From positions 62,001 to 126,000 of the forward strand of contig JAQXEU010000022.1 of the NCBI GenBank assembly GCA_029250685.1: DNA of 64,000 nt. The letters run 5' to 3'. A program made the translations under genes and the position numbers. This document shows, in pieces, positions 45,704 to 55,108 of the stretch. The DNA comes from Polaribacter sp. Its GTDB lineage: Bacteria; Bacteroidota; Bacteroidia; Flavobacteriales; Flavobacteriaceae. The notes below the pieces were generated by a model. It was given only the letters and a program-made list of their open reading frames with translations, was not told the origin of the DNA and made no database searches. Every line of letters begins with the position of its first letter. Within the stretch, counting starts at the first letter, position 1.

Positions 45704-48027
45704 TAATTTATAATTGCAATTTTTGTAGTTGAAGTTTCCGTTGCATCATCATTAGATAGTAAAACAATATAAATACCTGAAGCTACTTTTTTACCTGCTA
45801 AATTAGTTTTATTCCAAACCACTTTTCCTCCCTGGATTTCTTGTCCCTCAACAACGTTTGTTTCATATACCAAATTACCGGCAACATCTAAAATTTTAAC
45901 ATTTGTTCCTTTCGGTAAATGGTTTCCGTTTTTTCCATCAATTGTAACCGTTTGATGCTTTTTTAAAGCAGGATTTGGATACGCATAAACAGCTTCTAGC
46001 GTTTCTCCAAAACTCGCAACATTACTCTTATAAGCAACAACGCCTTTATCTGTAGCGAAATAAACTTTTCCATTAGTAATATCAACACTAATATTTAATA
46101 TTTTGTTTGATGGTAAGGGTGAGTTGTCTTTATTAAAACTTGCAATGGTGTTTTGTCCATTCGGATTTGTATATAAAACACCGCCATTATCTGTTCCGAA
46201 CCATTTATTATCCGCCCCATCAACAACAATTGAATTAACTGTTTGATTTCCTAACAGTTTTTTCGGAATTCCATCATCTAAAATAATAATAGGCTCAACG
46301 TCATAAATATTGGCTTCAAAGAGACCGTTTGCGTTGTAAAAAACTGCCAAACCAGATTGTGTTCCAAGCCAAATTCTATTGTTTTTATCAACTGCTATTG
46401 TTCTTACATTTGCGTTCGGTAAACTCCCTTTTGTTGGCTCAGTTGTTAGTGCTCTTTTTCTTGATCCCCTTTCGTTAAAAACATACGCGCCATTTCTTCT
46501 TGTTCCTATCCACAAGCTATTCGCTTTATCAACTTTTATGGTGTTTAACTCTTCTGCCTTATTCGTTTGAATACTTCTTAAGTCAAATGCCTGCCAAGAT
46601 CCGCTTGGAGTGAGTTTTTTAAGCTTGTTAGAGGCAAGAACATCTGTAACCCAAAGATTTCCCTGGTTGTCGAAAGTTGTGCCGTTAATTCTTGTTGTAA
46701 TTCTGTTTGGGTCATTCGGAAAAAGATCTTCTAAAAGGCTATTTCTTGAATTGTAAAAATTTAATATTTGATCATCAACCACCTCTAGCAAGCCTCCGCC
46801 AGATAAAACATTTCCAGAGTTGGTGTCTGAATAAGAACTTAAAAAAGCTCTGTTTTCATGATCAGGATCAATTGTAACGTTCACCAAATCTAAAACTGGA
46901 ACAGCATTTGTAAATGTTGTGTTTTTCCATTCTGAACCATTGTAATGACTAAATCCTTTTAGGTTTCCAGTTGGAACATAAGCCGAATTATAACCGCCGT
47001 AGACAAACCAAATGTTTTTATTTAAAGCATCCATCGAAAAAACACTGTTAGAAAGTGGTCCTTTAGGGTGAATTTCTGTAAAGTTTTGATTTCCTGAAAC
47101 GGGAACTTGTAAAATCCCAAATTCATTAGTTGCTAAAAATAATTCATTGCCAAAAGTTGATGCATTATTTAGTGTAAAATTATAGTTTACAGTAGGTGAA
47201 ATTTGATAAACCTGAGTCAAATTAGTGTTTAAAACTGCTGCAGCTAATTGGGATGTTACCGTTAAGTTTTGCCCGCTAGTTTTTAGCTTTTTAATTGCGT
47301 TCGGAAACGTTTTTACAACGGTTAAGTTTGTCACATTAATATTTACTAAATCATTACCTCTTGATGCATAAATTTTTGCATTAAACCTGGTAATATTTGT
47401 GTAATTTCCTGCAAAAGTAAGTTGCCAGTTATTAAAGTCTATCAAATTTGGGTTCGCTAAACTTGCAACATAAATTCCGTTTTCTGTTGCTGCATAAATT
47501 TGATTTCCTGTAATTAATGTTTGATTTATTTTTACTGAAGTAGAATTAGCACCAATAAAATAAGTGTCACCGAACTCTAACTTATCAACATCATAAACTA
47601 CTACAGCAAAAGGCGTAGAAATGTATAATAAGTTATTGAACTCAGTAATTTGATTAATTCTTTTTTCTCCTGATTGATTAAAGTTAACAATATCCGCTGA
47701 AATTTTAATGCTTCCGTCTTTGTTTAAAACCTCAATTAAACCTGTTTCATAACCAATAATCAACCTTTCATTTGTAATATTATAATGAATGGCAGAAGTT
47801 GTTTCACCAGAAAGGCCATTTATGGATGAAAGCTTTTGTATTTCCTCAGAATTGGTGTCGTAAATAAAAACCGCATTATCAGTTAATGCATAAATTTTAT
47901 CATTTATAGTGATAAAATCTTTCACATTATTGTACGAATAAAAGTCTTCCCAGCGATTGCTATAATCGGTTTGAGAAAAAGAAAAAAAAGGAATTAATAG
48001 TAAAAAAAACAAAACGTTTTTCTTCAT
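45703..48027 (-). CDS. porZ: Type IX secretion system protein PorZ
   Basis: This is a 774-residue surface component of the type IX secretion system. PorZ helps deliver anionic LPS to the PorU sortase complex. A signal peptide (MKKNVLFFLLLIPFFSFSQ) precedes two beta-propeller regions; DYSNRWEDFYSYNNVKDFI at the start is typical of PorZ. A C-terminal sorting domain follows with YAYPNPALKKHQTVTIDG and SGIYIVLLSN. The length fits P. gingivalis PorZ. The ATG at 48027 is preferred to 48051. It leads a porZ-recO-receptor operon. Confidence 0.85.
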   Translation of the reverse strand: MKKNVLFFLLLIPFFSFSQTDYSNRWEDFYSYNNVKDFITINDKIYALTDNAVFIYDTNSEEIQKLSSINGLSGETTSAIHYNITNERLIIGYETGLIEVLNKDGSIKISADIVNFNQSGEKRINQITEFNNLLYISTPFAVVVYDVDKLEFGDTYFIGANSTSVKINQTLITGNQIYAATENGIYVASLANPNLIDFNNWQLTFAGNYTNITRFNAKIYASRGNDLVNINVTNLTVVKTFPNAIKKLKTSGQNLTVTSQLAAAVLNTNLTQVYQISPTVNYNFTLNNASTFGNELFLATNEFGILQVPVSGNQNFTEIHPKGPLSNSVFSMDALNKNIWFVYGGYNSAYVPTGNLKGFSHYNGSEWKNTTFTNAVPVLDLVNVTIDPDHENRAFLSSYSDTNSGNVLSGGGLLEVVDDQILNFYNSRNSLLEDLFPNDPNRITTRINGTTFDNQGNLWVTDVLASNKLKKLTPSGSWQAFDLRSIQTNKAEELNTIKVDKANSLWIGTRRNGAYVFNERGSRKRALTTEPTKGSLPNANVRTIAVDKNNRIWLGTQSGLAVFYNANGLFEANIYDVEPIIILDDGIPKKLLGNQTVNSIVVDGADNKWFGTDNGGVLYTNPNGQNTIASFNKDNSPLPSNKILNISVDITNGKVYFATDKGVVAYKSNVASFGETLEAVYAYPNPALKKHQTVTIDGKNGNHLPKGTNVKILDVAGNLVYETNVVEGQEIQGGKVVWNKTNLAGKKVASGIYIVLLSNDDATETSTTKIAIIN

Positions 48028-48119
48028 AAAGAACGCATTTTTATACTTCAAAGATATCTAATAATTGTAACAATAACGATAAAAAGCAATACATTAGTAC
48101 AAATATTAACAGCAAATAA

Positions 48120-48593
48120 ATGAATCTAGAAATAGAGCGTAAATTTTTAGTAAAAAACAATTCTTTTAAAGAAATCGCTTTTAAAAAAAAGCATATAAAA
48201 CAAGGTTTTTTAAATTCTGATAAAGAAAGAACTGTTCGTGTTAGAATTATTGAAGACAAGGCGTATTTAACGATTAAAGGAAAGTCAAATAATACTGGTA
48301 CAATCCGTTTTGAGTGGGAAAAAGAAATTCCGGTTATAGAGGCTGAACAATTAATGCTCTTAACTGAAAAAACAGTTATCGAAAAATATCGATATTATAT
48401 AAAATCAAAAAAACACACTTTTGAAGTAGATGAGTTTTTGGATGAAAACTCTGATTTAATTATTGCTGAAGTAGAACTAGCTGACGAAAATGAAAGCTTT
48501 TCAAAACCAAATTGGTTGGGGAAAGAAGTTACTGGAGAAGTCAAATATTACAACTCGTCTTTAAGTAGATTTCCATATAAATCTTGGGTATAA
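48120..48593 (+). CDS. CYTH-domain protein (triphosphatase/adenylate-cyclase fold)
   Basis: This is a 157-residue tunnel-fold protein. EIERKFLV at the start is the ExExK metal/phosphate-binding signature, and later KAYLTIKGK, RFEWEKEIP and DLIIAEVELADENE supply the other tunnel charges. Small bacterial CYTH proteins usually hydrolyse inorganic triphosphate. It is divergent from porZ with a 92-base gap. Substrate is inferred from the family only. Confidence 0.88.
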   Translation: MNLEIERKFLVKNNSFKEIAFKKKHIKQGFLNSDKERTVRVRIIEDKAYLTIKGKSNNTGTIRFEWEKEIPVIEAEQLMLLTEKTVIEKYRYYIKSKKHTFEVDEFLDENSDLIIAEVELADENESFSKPNWLGKEVTGEVKYYNSSLSRFPYKSWV

Positions 48594-48618
48594 AAAAACC
48601 TCGAACAAAAGCTCGAGG
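48593..48618 (-). terminator. Hairpin with minus-strand T tract
   Basis: CCTCGA (48599-48604) pairs with TCGAGG (48613-48618), with an 8-base loop. On the minus strand the stem is followed by seven T's, so it may end the PAQR/PlsC transcript, about 140 bases past that operon's last stop. On the plus strand there is no T run after the stem. The long 3' leader before it shows nothing else recognisable. Confidence 0.5.
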
Positions 48619-48757
48619 AAATTTAATAAACCTACCCCCTAAATAAGATTTATTTACCTTAAACTCAAAAACAATTAAAAAATTGCCGTTTTGTTCTGTT
48701 TTTTTTGTTTTTTTAAAAAAACCTATCGTTTTTAATAAAAACTAACATTTTAGCACA

Positions 48758-49396
48758 TTACACATAACAATAAATTGAGATAAAGTGAGATAAACTTCCT
48801 GCTAAAACGAAAAAGTGAAATATTGCATGATTATAAGGAATCTTTTTTATCGAATATAATACAGCCCCAACTGTATAAAATACTCCGCCAGCAAACAACC
48901 AAAACAATCCTTCTTCTGAAAGTTTTTCTAATAAAGGTTTGATTGCAAAAACAATTTGCCATCCCATTAACACATACATAATTGTTGAGAGTTTGTCAAA
49001 TTTACCCGTGAAAAAAAGTTTTAAAATGATTCCTGTTGATGCAAAAAACCAGGTTAATCCAAAGATAATCCAGCCTGTTTGTCCTTCTAAGGTGATAATT
49101 GTAAAGGGTGTATAGGTTCCAGCAATTAAAACATAAATTGCTGCGTGATCAAAGATGTTTAATTTCCTTCTTAATTTTGGTGTTTTTGCTGCGTGATAAA
49201 ATGTAGAAGCTGCATATAAAATGATTAAGCTAAATCCGAAAATAAATATGCTCGCAGGTTTCCAAAAACCATCAAAAAGCATTGCTTTTAAAACTAAAAA
49301 AGAAAAGGCGATAATACTTAAAAGCAACCCAAAAGCGTGTGTTGCAATGTTTAATTTTTCTTCCTTCTCGCTGTATTTATGATTTAATTCGTTCAT
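48758..49396 (-). CDS. trhA: PAQR/hemolysin III-family membrane protein
   Basis: This is a 212-residue protein with seven helices. EEKLNIATHAFGLLLSI, STFYHAAKTPKLRRKLNIFD and YNHAIFHFFVLAGSLSHF hold the conserved Ser, Asp and His residues that bind a metal in PAQR proteins. Bacterial members affect membrane lipid energy homeostasis. Its start overlaps the plsC-like gene by 4 bases. Despite the family name, haemolysis is not implied. Confidence 0.9.
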   Translation of the reverse strand: MNELNHKYSEKEEKLNIATHAFGLLLSIIAFSFLVLKAMLFDGFWKPASIFIFGFSLIILYAASTFYHAAKTPKLRRKLNIFDHAAIYVLIAGTYTPFTIITLEGQTGWIIFGLTWFFASTGIILKLFFTGKFDKLSTIMYVLMGWQIVFAIKPLLEKLSEEGLFWLFAGGVFYTVGAVLYSIKKIPYNHAIFHFFVLAGSLSHFISIYCYV

Positions 49397-50160
49397 TTAA
49401 TATTTCTATTTGTGTCTTTCATATAAACACTATCCTTAGATAGATCGTTAAATAAAACACCAAATACCTCTTCTTTAATGGTCTTTAGATCTTGTTTAAC
49501 TAAACCTTTCGTATAAATCGGTTTGTGCTGTTTAATTCTAATTTTTCCTGGTCTTCCTTTAAAAAAGGTCCATGAAAAGAAACGCTTACAATCATAATAT
49601 GTTGCAGGAATGATCGGAATTTGATGCTCAATTGCCAAACTAAATGCGCCGTTTTTAAACGGACTTAAAATAACATCTTCGGTCGGAACCATCCCTTCAG
49701 GAAAAATAGCAACACTTGTTCCGTTTTTTAATCTTCTTTTTGCACTTAAATAAACCTTTTTCCTGCTACTTTGGCTACTTCTATCAACCAAAATACAAAT
49801 ACGTTTATAGAAAAACCCAAAAATTGGAATCTTTTTAAGCTCCGCTTTTCCTACAAAAACTATCGGGTTTTTAACCATACTTATTAGAATAAAAGGATCT
49901 AACATTGATGAATGGTTGGGGCAAAACATATAACTTTTTCCAATATCCAAGGGTTCTAAAATTTCCTTTTTTAATCGAAAACCCATCACAAAAATTAAGG
50001 TTTTAGAAAACCATCTTATGATTTTATATAAAAAAGGATACTGATTTTCGTGAATCGTTAATACAAACAAAACTGGCATCATTACAATTAACGATATGCC
50101 GAAAAAAACATAAAACCAAACGCGCCAAATTAAACGCAAAATATTTTTAAAGAATTCCAT
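49393..50160 (-). CDS. plsC: 1-acyl-sn-glycerol-3-phosphate acyltransferase
   Basis: This is a 255-residue membrane-bound acyltransferase that makes phosphatidic acid from lysophosphatidic acid. An N-terminal hydrophobic pair (about 10-40) is followed by CPNHSSMLDPFILI, the HX4D catalytic motif, and ATYYDCKRFF, while FPEGMVPTEDVI is the glycerol-phosphate-binding motif. ATG at 50160 is preferred to a TTG at 50169. It overlaps the PAQR gene, which suggests linked membrane-lipid roles. Confidence 0.88.
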   Translation of the reverse strand: MEFFKNILRLIWRVWFYVFFGISLIVMMPVLFVLTIHENQYPFLYKIIRWFSKTLIFVMGFRLKKEILEPLDIGKSYMFCPNHSSMLDPFILISMVKNPIVFVGKAELKKIPIFGFFYKRICILVDRSSQSSRKKVYLSAKRRLKNGTSVAIFPEGMVPTEDVILSPFKNGAFSLAIEHQIPIIPATYYDCKRFFSWTFFKGRPGKIRIKQHKPIYTKGLVKQDLKTIKEEVFGVLFNDLSKDSVYMKDTNRNIK

Positions 50161-50190
50161 TGTCGCCAAATGTAGTAATTAATATTCTTA

Positions 50191-50221
50191 TTGGCTTTTC
50201 TTTATTAAAACTGTATTTTTG
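50191..50221 (+). promoter_or_regulatory. Promoter of trpS
   Basis: TATTTTTG (50214-50221) matches TAnnTTTG, with TTG at 50191 and a 20-base spacer. It precedes the ATG by 33 bases in the divergent gap to plsC. Confidence 0.5.
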
Positions 50222-50254
50222 CTTTAGATTTAAAAATTATTTAAACACAAATTA

Positions 50255-51223
50255 ATGTCTAGAGTTTTAACTGGCGTACAAAGTACAGGAACACCACATT
50301 TAGGAAATTTATTAGGTGCTATTTTACCTGCAATTCAAATGGCAAAAGAAGCCAAAGAAGAAACATTTTTATTTATTGCAGATATGCATTCTTTAACACA
50401 AATAAAAGATGGAGAAACCTTAAAAAATAATACGTATAGCGTTGCGGCAACTTGGCTTGCATGTGGTTTAGATGTAAATTCAACTGTTTTTTACAGGCAA
50501 AGTGATGTACCAGAAGTAACAGAGCTGTCATGGTATTTAAGTTGTTATTTTCCCTATCAACGCTTAACATTAGCACATAGTTTTAAAGATAAAGCAGACA
50601 GGTTATCTGATGTAAATTCTGGTTTATTCTCATATCCGATGTTAATGGCTGCAGATATTTTATTGTATGATGCAGAAATTGTTCCTGTTGGAAAAGATCA
50701 ATTACAGCATTTAGAAATGACACGCGATGTTGCTAGTCGATTTAATAATGTAGTCGGTGAAACATTGGTTTTACCAACAGCTAAAATTAGCGAAGACACA
50801 AAACTAGTTCCAGGAACCGACGGAGAGAAGATGAGTAAATCTCGTGATAATTACATCAATATTTTCTTAGGGGATAAAAAATTACGCAAGCAAATTATGG
50901 GAATTCAAACAGATAGTACACCGTTAGAAGAACCCAAAAACCCAGATACTGATAACGTTTTTGCTTTGTACAAGTTAATTGCGACAGAAGAACAAACTGA
51001 AGCTATGAGAACAAATTATATAGGTGGAAACTATGGTTACGGTCATGCAAAACAGGCTTTATTCGAATTGATTTTAAATCGTTTTTCTACCGAAAGAGAA
51101 AAATACAATCATTACATGAACAACTTAAATGAACTTGATGAAGCACTTGCAATTGGTGCAGAGAAAGCTAGAAAAGTTGCTGCTGGTGTTTTAAAAAGAG
51201 TCCGAACTAAAATTGGTTACTAA
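50255..51223 (+). CDS. trpS: Tryptophanyl-tRNA synthetase
   Basis: This is a 322-residue class I synthetase that charges tRNA-Trp. TGVQSTGTPHLGNLLGA holds the HIGH-type motif (HLGN), and GEKMSKSRDNYINIF holds KMSKS. ADILLYDAEIVPVGKDQLQH is the Trp-binding region. Length is normal for bacteria. A well-formed promoter lies upstream. It is followed after 14 bases by the frameshifted CGQC lipoprotein gene. Confidence 0.97.
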   Translation: MSRVLTGVQSTGTPHLGNLLGAILPAIQMAKEAKEETFLFIADMHSLTQIKDGETLKNNTYSVAATWLACGLDVNSTVFYRQSDVPEVTELSWYLSCYFPYQRLTLAHSFKDKADRLSDVNSGLFSYPMLMAADILLYDAEIVPVGKDQLQHLEMTRDVASRFNNVVGETLVLPTAKISEDTKLVPGTDGEKMSKSRDNYINIFLGDKKLRKQIMGIQTDSTPLEEPKNPDTDNVFALYKLIATEEQTEAMRTNYIGGNYGYGHAKQALFELILNRFSTEREKYNHYMNNLNELDEALAIGAEKARKVAAGVLKRVRTKIGY

Positions 51224-51237
51224 TTCTGAAGAAATTA

Positions 51238-51530
51238 ATGTTTTTAAGTTTATTGATTCTTTTTTCTTGCAAAGATAAGAAAGAAAAAGAAATCGTTGCA
51301 GAAGTTTCTTGTGGTCAATGTCAATTTAATCATACAGATCAAAAGGGTTGTGATTTAGCTGTAAAAATTGATGGAAAAGCATATTTCGTTGATGGAGTAC
51401 ACATTGATGATTTTGGTGATGCTCACGAAAAAACACGGGGTTTTGTGAAGTGATTAGAACCGCAAATGTAGTTGGAACAATTGAAAATAATCGTTTTAAA
51501 ACAACTTCAATGAACCTCATTGAAAAATAG
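51238..51530 (+). pseudogene. Small CGQC lipoprotein (DUF6370-like), frameshifted
   Basis: The ATG at 51238 gives MFLSLLILFSC, a lipoprotein signal, and VSCGQCQFNHTDQKGCDLAV with three conserved cysteines, then YFVDGVHIDDFGDAHEK. The frame then shifts and ends at 51453. In another frame the family sequence goes on as GFCEVIRTANVVGTIEN and ends at 51530. One missing base among the A6/G4 runs at 51427-51440 explains it. An intact product would have about 97 residues. It resembles the small DUF6370 family (from memory), of unknown function, perhaps metal-binding through its Cys residues. Confidence 0.7.
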
Positions 51531-51554
51531 AATTACTATTCGTAATCAAAACAT

Positions 51555-51590
51555 AAAAAAACCCGAAGTAAACTTTACTTCGGGTTTTTT
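51555..51590. terminator. Bidirectional terminator
   Basis: CCCGAAGTAAA (51562-51572) and TTTACTTCGGG (51574-51584) are perfectly complementary, flanked by an A run and a T run. It ends the trpS transcript on the plus strand and the aldo/keto reductase transcript on the minus strand. Confidence 0.88.
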
Positions 51591-51611
51591 ATGTTCAAGT
51601 TTGCACCGTAA

Positions 51612-52649
51612 TTATGGAGCTGGGTTTGGCATTCTTTTATGAATAGCATTTATTTCATCAATAATGTCATCTGATAAATGAATATTAATGCTATTGATGT
51701 TTTCTTTTAATTGAGTCATTTTTGAAGCACCAATAATATTACTTGTAACAAACGGCAATTGATTTACAAAAGCAAGAGAAAGTTCTACCAAAGACAATCT
51801 GTTTTTCTTAGCAATTTTCTGATATTCAATCACCGCTTTTTCTGATTCTGGAGAAGAGTATCTATTGTAATTAGGAAACAATGCTACACGAGAATCAGAA
51901 GGTAACCTACCTCCGACATATTTTCCTGAAAGCACACCAAACGCTAAAGGAGAATATACTAATAGTCCAATGTTTTCCCTTAAAGAAACTTCAGACATTC
52001 CATATTCATATGCTCTATGTAATAAAGAATAAGAATTCTGAATCGTAGACATTCTTGGCAAATTGTGTTCTTTTGCAGTTTGCAAATATTGCATTGTACC
52101 CCAAGGTGTTTCATTAGATAACCCTACTTTTCTTATCGTTCCTGCTTTTACAAAATCGTTTAATGTTTCTAAAATCTCTAAATGATTTTCGTAATGTTCT
52201 TTATGGTTTTTATATGGATAATCTCTAACGCCAAAACAGTTTGCAGCTCTTTCTGGCCAATGCAACTGATACAAGTCGATATAATCTGTTTGTAACCTTT
52301 TTAAACTGTTCTCTACCGCTTCTTTAATCGCTCTTTTGCTAAATCCGTCTTTCCTTATATGTGCGGTATAAGCACCCCAGCCAGCAATTTTTGTTGCCAA
52401 TATAATTTTATCTCTGTTTCCTGTTTTTTTAAACCAAGAACCAATAATTTTTTCTGTTGAACCATAAGTTTCTGCTTTCGCAGGAATTGGATATAACTCA
52501 GCTACATCAAAAAAGTTAACACCTTTTTCCAACGCATAATCCATTTGTTCGTGTCCTTCTGCTTCAGTGTTTTGTTGTCCCCAAGTCATCGTTCCTAAAC
52601 AAATTTTAGAAACTTTTATGTCTGAATTTGGTAATGTTGTGTATTTCAT
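51612..52649 (-). CDS. Aldo/keto reductase, Tas-like
   Basis: This is a 345-residue NADPH-dependent oxidoreductase with a TIM barrel. The catalytic tetrad is represented by FFDVAELYP (Asp, Tyr), KIILATKIAGW (Lys) and DLYQLHWPERAANCFG (His). The cofactor region near the C-terminus reads FVTSNIIGASKMTQLKENIN. The insert after HWPERAANCFG resembles E. coli Tas. Substrate unknown. It follows pgk by 12 bases in the same direction. Confidence 0.92.
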   Translation of the reverse strand: MKYTTLPNSDIKVSKICLGTMTWGQQNTEAEGHEQMDYALEKGVNFFDVAELYPIPAKAETYGSTEKIIGSWFKKTGNRDKIILATKIAGWGAYTAHIRKDGFSKRAIKEAVENSLKRLQTDYIDLYQLHWPERAANCFGVRDYPYKNHKEHYENHLEILETLNDFVKAGTIRKVGLSNETPWGTMQYLQTAKEHNLPRMSTIQNSYSLLHRAYEYGMSEVSLRENIGLLVYSPLAFGVLSGKYVGGRLPSDSRVALFPNYNRYSSPESEKAVIEYQKIAKKNRLSLVELSLAFVNQLPFVTSNIIGASKMTQLKENINSINIHLSDDIIDEINAIHKRMPNPAP

Positions 52650-52661
52650 ATTTGTTTAAAA

Positions 52662-53849
52662 TTACTTTAAAATAGCCTCAATTCCTGGTAATGTTTTTCC
52701 TTCTAACATCTCTAACATTGCCCCTCCACCTGTTGAAACATAACTTACTTTTTCTGCAAAACCAAATTGCTTCACTGCGGCAACAGAGTCTCCTCCTCCA
52801 ACCAAAGAAAATGCTCCGTTTTTTGTTGCTTCTGCAATGGCGTTTCCTAATTCGATTGTTCCTTTTGAAAAGTTTTCCATTTCAAAAACCCCTAATGGTC
52901 CGTTCCATAAAATAGTTTTAGATTTTGCAATTACTTCTGCAAATTTTTCTGCTGTTTTTGTTCCAGAATCTAATCCCATCCACCCATCAGGAATTTCACT
53001 TGTATCTACTTCTTTTGTATTTGCATCATTGCTAAAGTTCTCTGCAATTATTGCGTCAATAGGTAAATGGATTTGAACATTTTTTGCTTTTGCTTTTTCT
53101 AAAATTGCTAAAGCCAATTCTTGTTTATCATTTTCTACTAAAGAACTTCCAATCTTTCCGCCAAGTGCTTTTACAAAAGTAAAAGTCATTCCACCACCAA
53201 TAATAATATGATCTACTTTGTCTAAAATATTTTCTATAACGCCAATTTTTGAAGATACTTTTGCTCCTCCTAAAATTGCTGTTACAGGTTTTTGACTATC
53301 GTTTAAAACTTTATTTATACTATCAATCTCTCTTGCTAATAAATTTCCAAAACATTTGTTTTTTGGAAAAAAATCTGCAATAATTGCTGTTGAAGCATGT
53401 GCTCTATGTGCTGTTCCAAAAGCATCATTTACATAAACATCACCTAATTTAGAAAGTTGTTCTGCGAAACTTTTATCTCCCGCTTTTTCTTCGGTATAAA
53501 AACGTAAGTTTTCTAATAATAAAACTTCTCCTGCTTTTAATTCTGAAACTGCTTTCTCAACTTTTACACCAACACAATCATCTATAAATTTAACTTTTAC
53601 ACCTAAAACTCTACTAACTTTTTCTACAATATGGGCCATAGAAAATTTATTTTCTTTTCCTTTTGGTCTTCCTAAATGCGACATTAATATTGCGGAACCT
53701 CCATCGTTTAAAATAGCGTCAATTGTTGATTTTGCTGCAAGAATTCGTGTAGCATCTGTTACCTTAAATTCATCATTTAATGGCACATTAAAATCTACTC
53801 TTATTAGTGCTTTTTTATTCTCGAAATTAAAATCATTTAGTAATGGCAT
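52662..53849 (-). CDS. pgk: Phosphoglycerate kinase
   Basis: This is a 395-residue glycolytic enzyme that transfers phosphate between 1,3-bisphosphoglycerate and ADP. The N-domain shows [15 protein letters not shown] and [30 protein letters not shown] contributes the phosphate site. The C-domain shows [18 protein letters not shown] and, near the end, [14 protein letters not shown] for nucleotide binding. Length is normal. Co-oriented with the aldo/keto reductase gene. Confidence 0.98.
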   Translation of the reverse strand: MPLLNDFNFENKKALIRVDFNVPLNDEFKVTDATRILAAKSTIDAILNDGGSAILMSHLGRPKGKENKFSMAHIVEKVSRVLGVKVKFIDDCVGVKVEKAVSELKAGEVLLLENLRFYTEEKAGDKSFAEQLSKLGDVYVNDAFGTAHRAHASTAIIADFFPKNKCFGNLLAREIDSINKVLNDSQKPVTAILGGAKVSSKIGVIENILDKVDHIIIGGGMTFTFVKALGGKIGSSLVENDKQELALAILEKAKAKNVQIHLPIDAIIAENFSNDANTKEVDTSEIPDGWMGLDSGTKTAEKFAEVIAKSKTILWNGPLGVFEMENFSKGTIELGNAIAEATKNGAFSLVGGGDSVAAVKQFGFAEKVSYVSTGGGAMLEMLEGKTLPGIEAILK

Positions 53850-53944
53850 TGCTTTTTGTTTTTTTACAAATGTACTTATTTAAGAAGGTTACAAAAAATT
53901 ACTAATCAAAAAATAGCAATGGTGTTTTCAGTAAGTAAAAGTTA

Positions 53945-53952
53945 TATATTTG
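53945..53952 (+). promoter_or_regulatory. -10-like box of holB
   Basis: TATATTTG matches TAnnTTTG. It ends only 4 bases before the holB ATG, so the transcript would be leaderless or nearly so if this is the true promoter. Confidence 0.4.
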
Positions 53953-53956
53953 TGCT

Positions 53957-55108
53957 ATGTTTTTTAAAGATGTTATAAGCCAAGATCATATTAAAAATCA
54001 CCTAAAATCTACAACAGAGAATGGTAGGATTCCACACGCACAATTGTTTGTTGGAAAAGAGGGTTTTGGAACTTTACCTATGGCAATTGCTTATGCACAG
54101 TATTTGCTTTGTTACACTAGTAAAGATGAAGAATCTTGCCGAATTAAATGCGAAAAATTAACACATCCAGATTTACACTTTGCTTTTCCTGTAACATCTA
54201 ATGATAAAGTAAAAAAACATCCAGTTAGTGATTTGTTTTTAGAAGACTGGAGAACGTTTGTTAAAGAACAATCATATGGAAGTCTTTACAATTGGTTGCA
54301 ATTTATAGGAGTTGAAAACAAACAAGGATTAATTGGTGTTGATGAAGCTGAAAGGGTTGTAAAATCGTTGCAATTAAAATCGTTCGAAGGTGGTTTTAAA
54401 GTGATGATTATTTGGATGGCAGAAAAAATGAATATTTCTGCTGCAAATAAATTATTAAAACTGATTGAAGAGCCGCCAGAAAAAACTGTTTTTATTTTGT
54501 GTACAGAAGATGATGAGCAGATTATTAATACCATAAAGTCTCGTTGCCAAGCAATTCATTTTCCTGCATTGTCAGAAGAAGAAATTGCACAATCTTTAAT
54601 AACAAAAGAGAAAATCTCTGAAAGCTCTGCATATAAATTGGCACATCAAGCTGAAGGAAATTATAATAAAGCATTGCATTTATTACATCACGATTCTAGT
54701 GATTCTATCTTCGAAACTTGGTTTATTACTTGGGTTAGAACAGCCTTTAAAGCTAAAGGAAACGCTACAGTTGTGCAGCAATTAGTTTCTTGGAGCGATG
54801 AAATTTCAAAAAGCGGTAGAGAAACTCAAAAGCGTTTTTTACAATATTGTTTACAGTTTTTTAGACAAGCTATGTTGTTGAATTACAATTCAGGTTCAAT
54901 TGTTTTTTTAGAAACAGAAACTGCTGGGTTTGATTTAAAAAAGTTTGCTCCATTTGTACATAGTGGAAACGTTTTAGAGATAAGTAATGAGATTAGTTCA
55001 GCTATTTATCACATTGAAAGAAACGGAAATGCCAAGATTATTTTGTTAGATTTATCTATAAAACTAACACGTTTACTACACACAAAAGAAGCTGTAATTA
55101 ACAGTTAA
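53957..55108 (+). CDS. holB: DNA polymerase III delta-prime subunit
   Basis: This is a 383-residue clamp-loader subunit of the AAA+ family. The P-loop region reads GKEGFGTLPMA and lacks the GKT of an active ATPase, which is normal for delta-prime. A zinc-like cysteine set is seen around YLLCYTS, SCRIKCEK. The sensor/helper part is LLKLIEEPPEKTVFIL followed by TIKSRCQAIHFP, the conserved SRC motif. Its last 4 bases overlap the convergent receptor gene. Confidence 0.93.
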   Translation: MFFKDVISQDHIKNHLKSTTENGRIPHAQLFVGKEGFGTLPMAIAYAQYLLCYTSKDEESCRIKCEKLTHPDLHFAFPVTSNDKVKKHPVSDLFLEDWRTFVKEQSYGSLYNWLQFIGVENKQGLIGVDEAERVVKSLQLKSFEGGFKVMIIWMAEKMNISAANKLLKLIEEPPEKTVFILCTEDDEQIINTIKSRCQAIHFPALSEEEIAQSLITKEKISESSAYKLAHQAEGNYNKALHLLHHDSSDSIFETWFITWVRTAFKAKGNATVVQQLVSWSDEISKSGRETQKRFLQYCLQFFRQAMLLNYNSGSIVFLETETAGFDLKKFAPFVHSGNVLEISNEISSAIYHIERNGNAKIILLDLSIKLTRLLHTKEAVINS

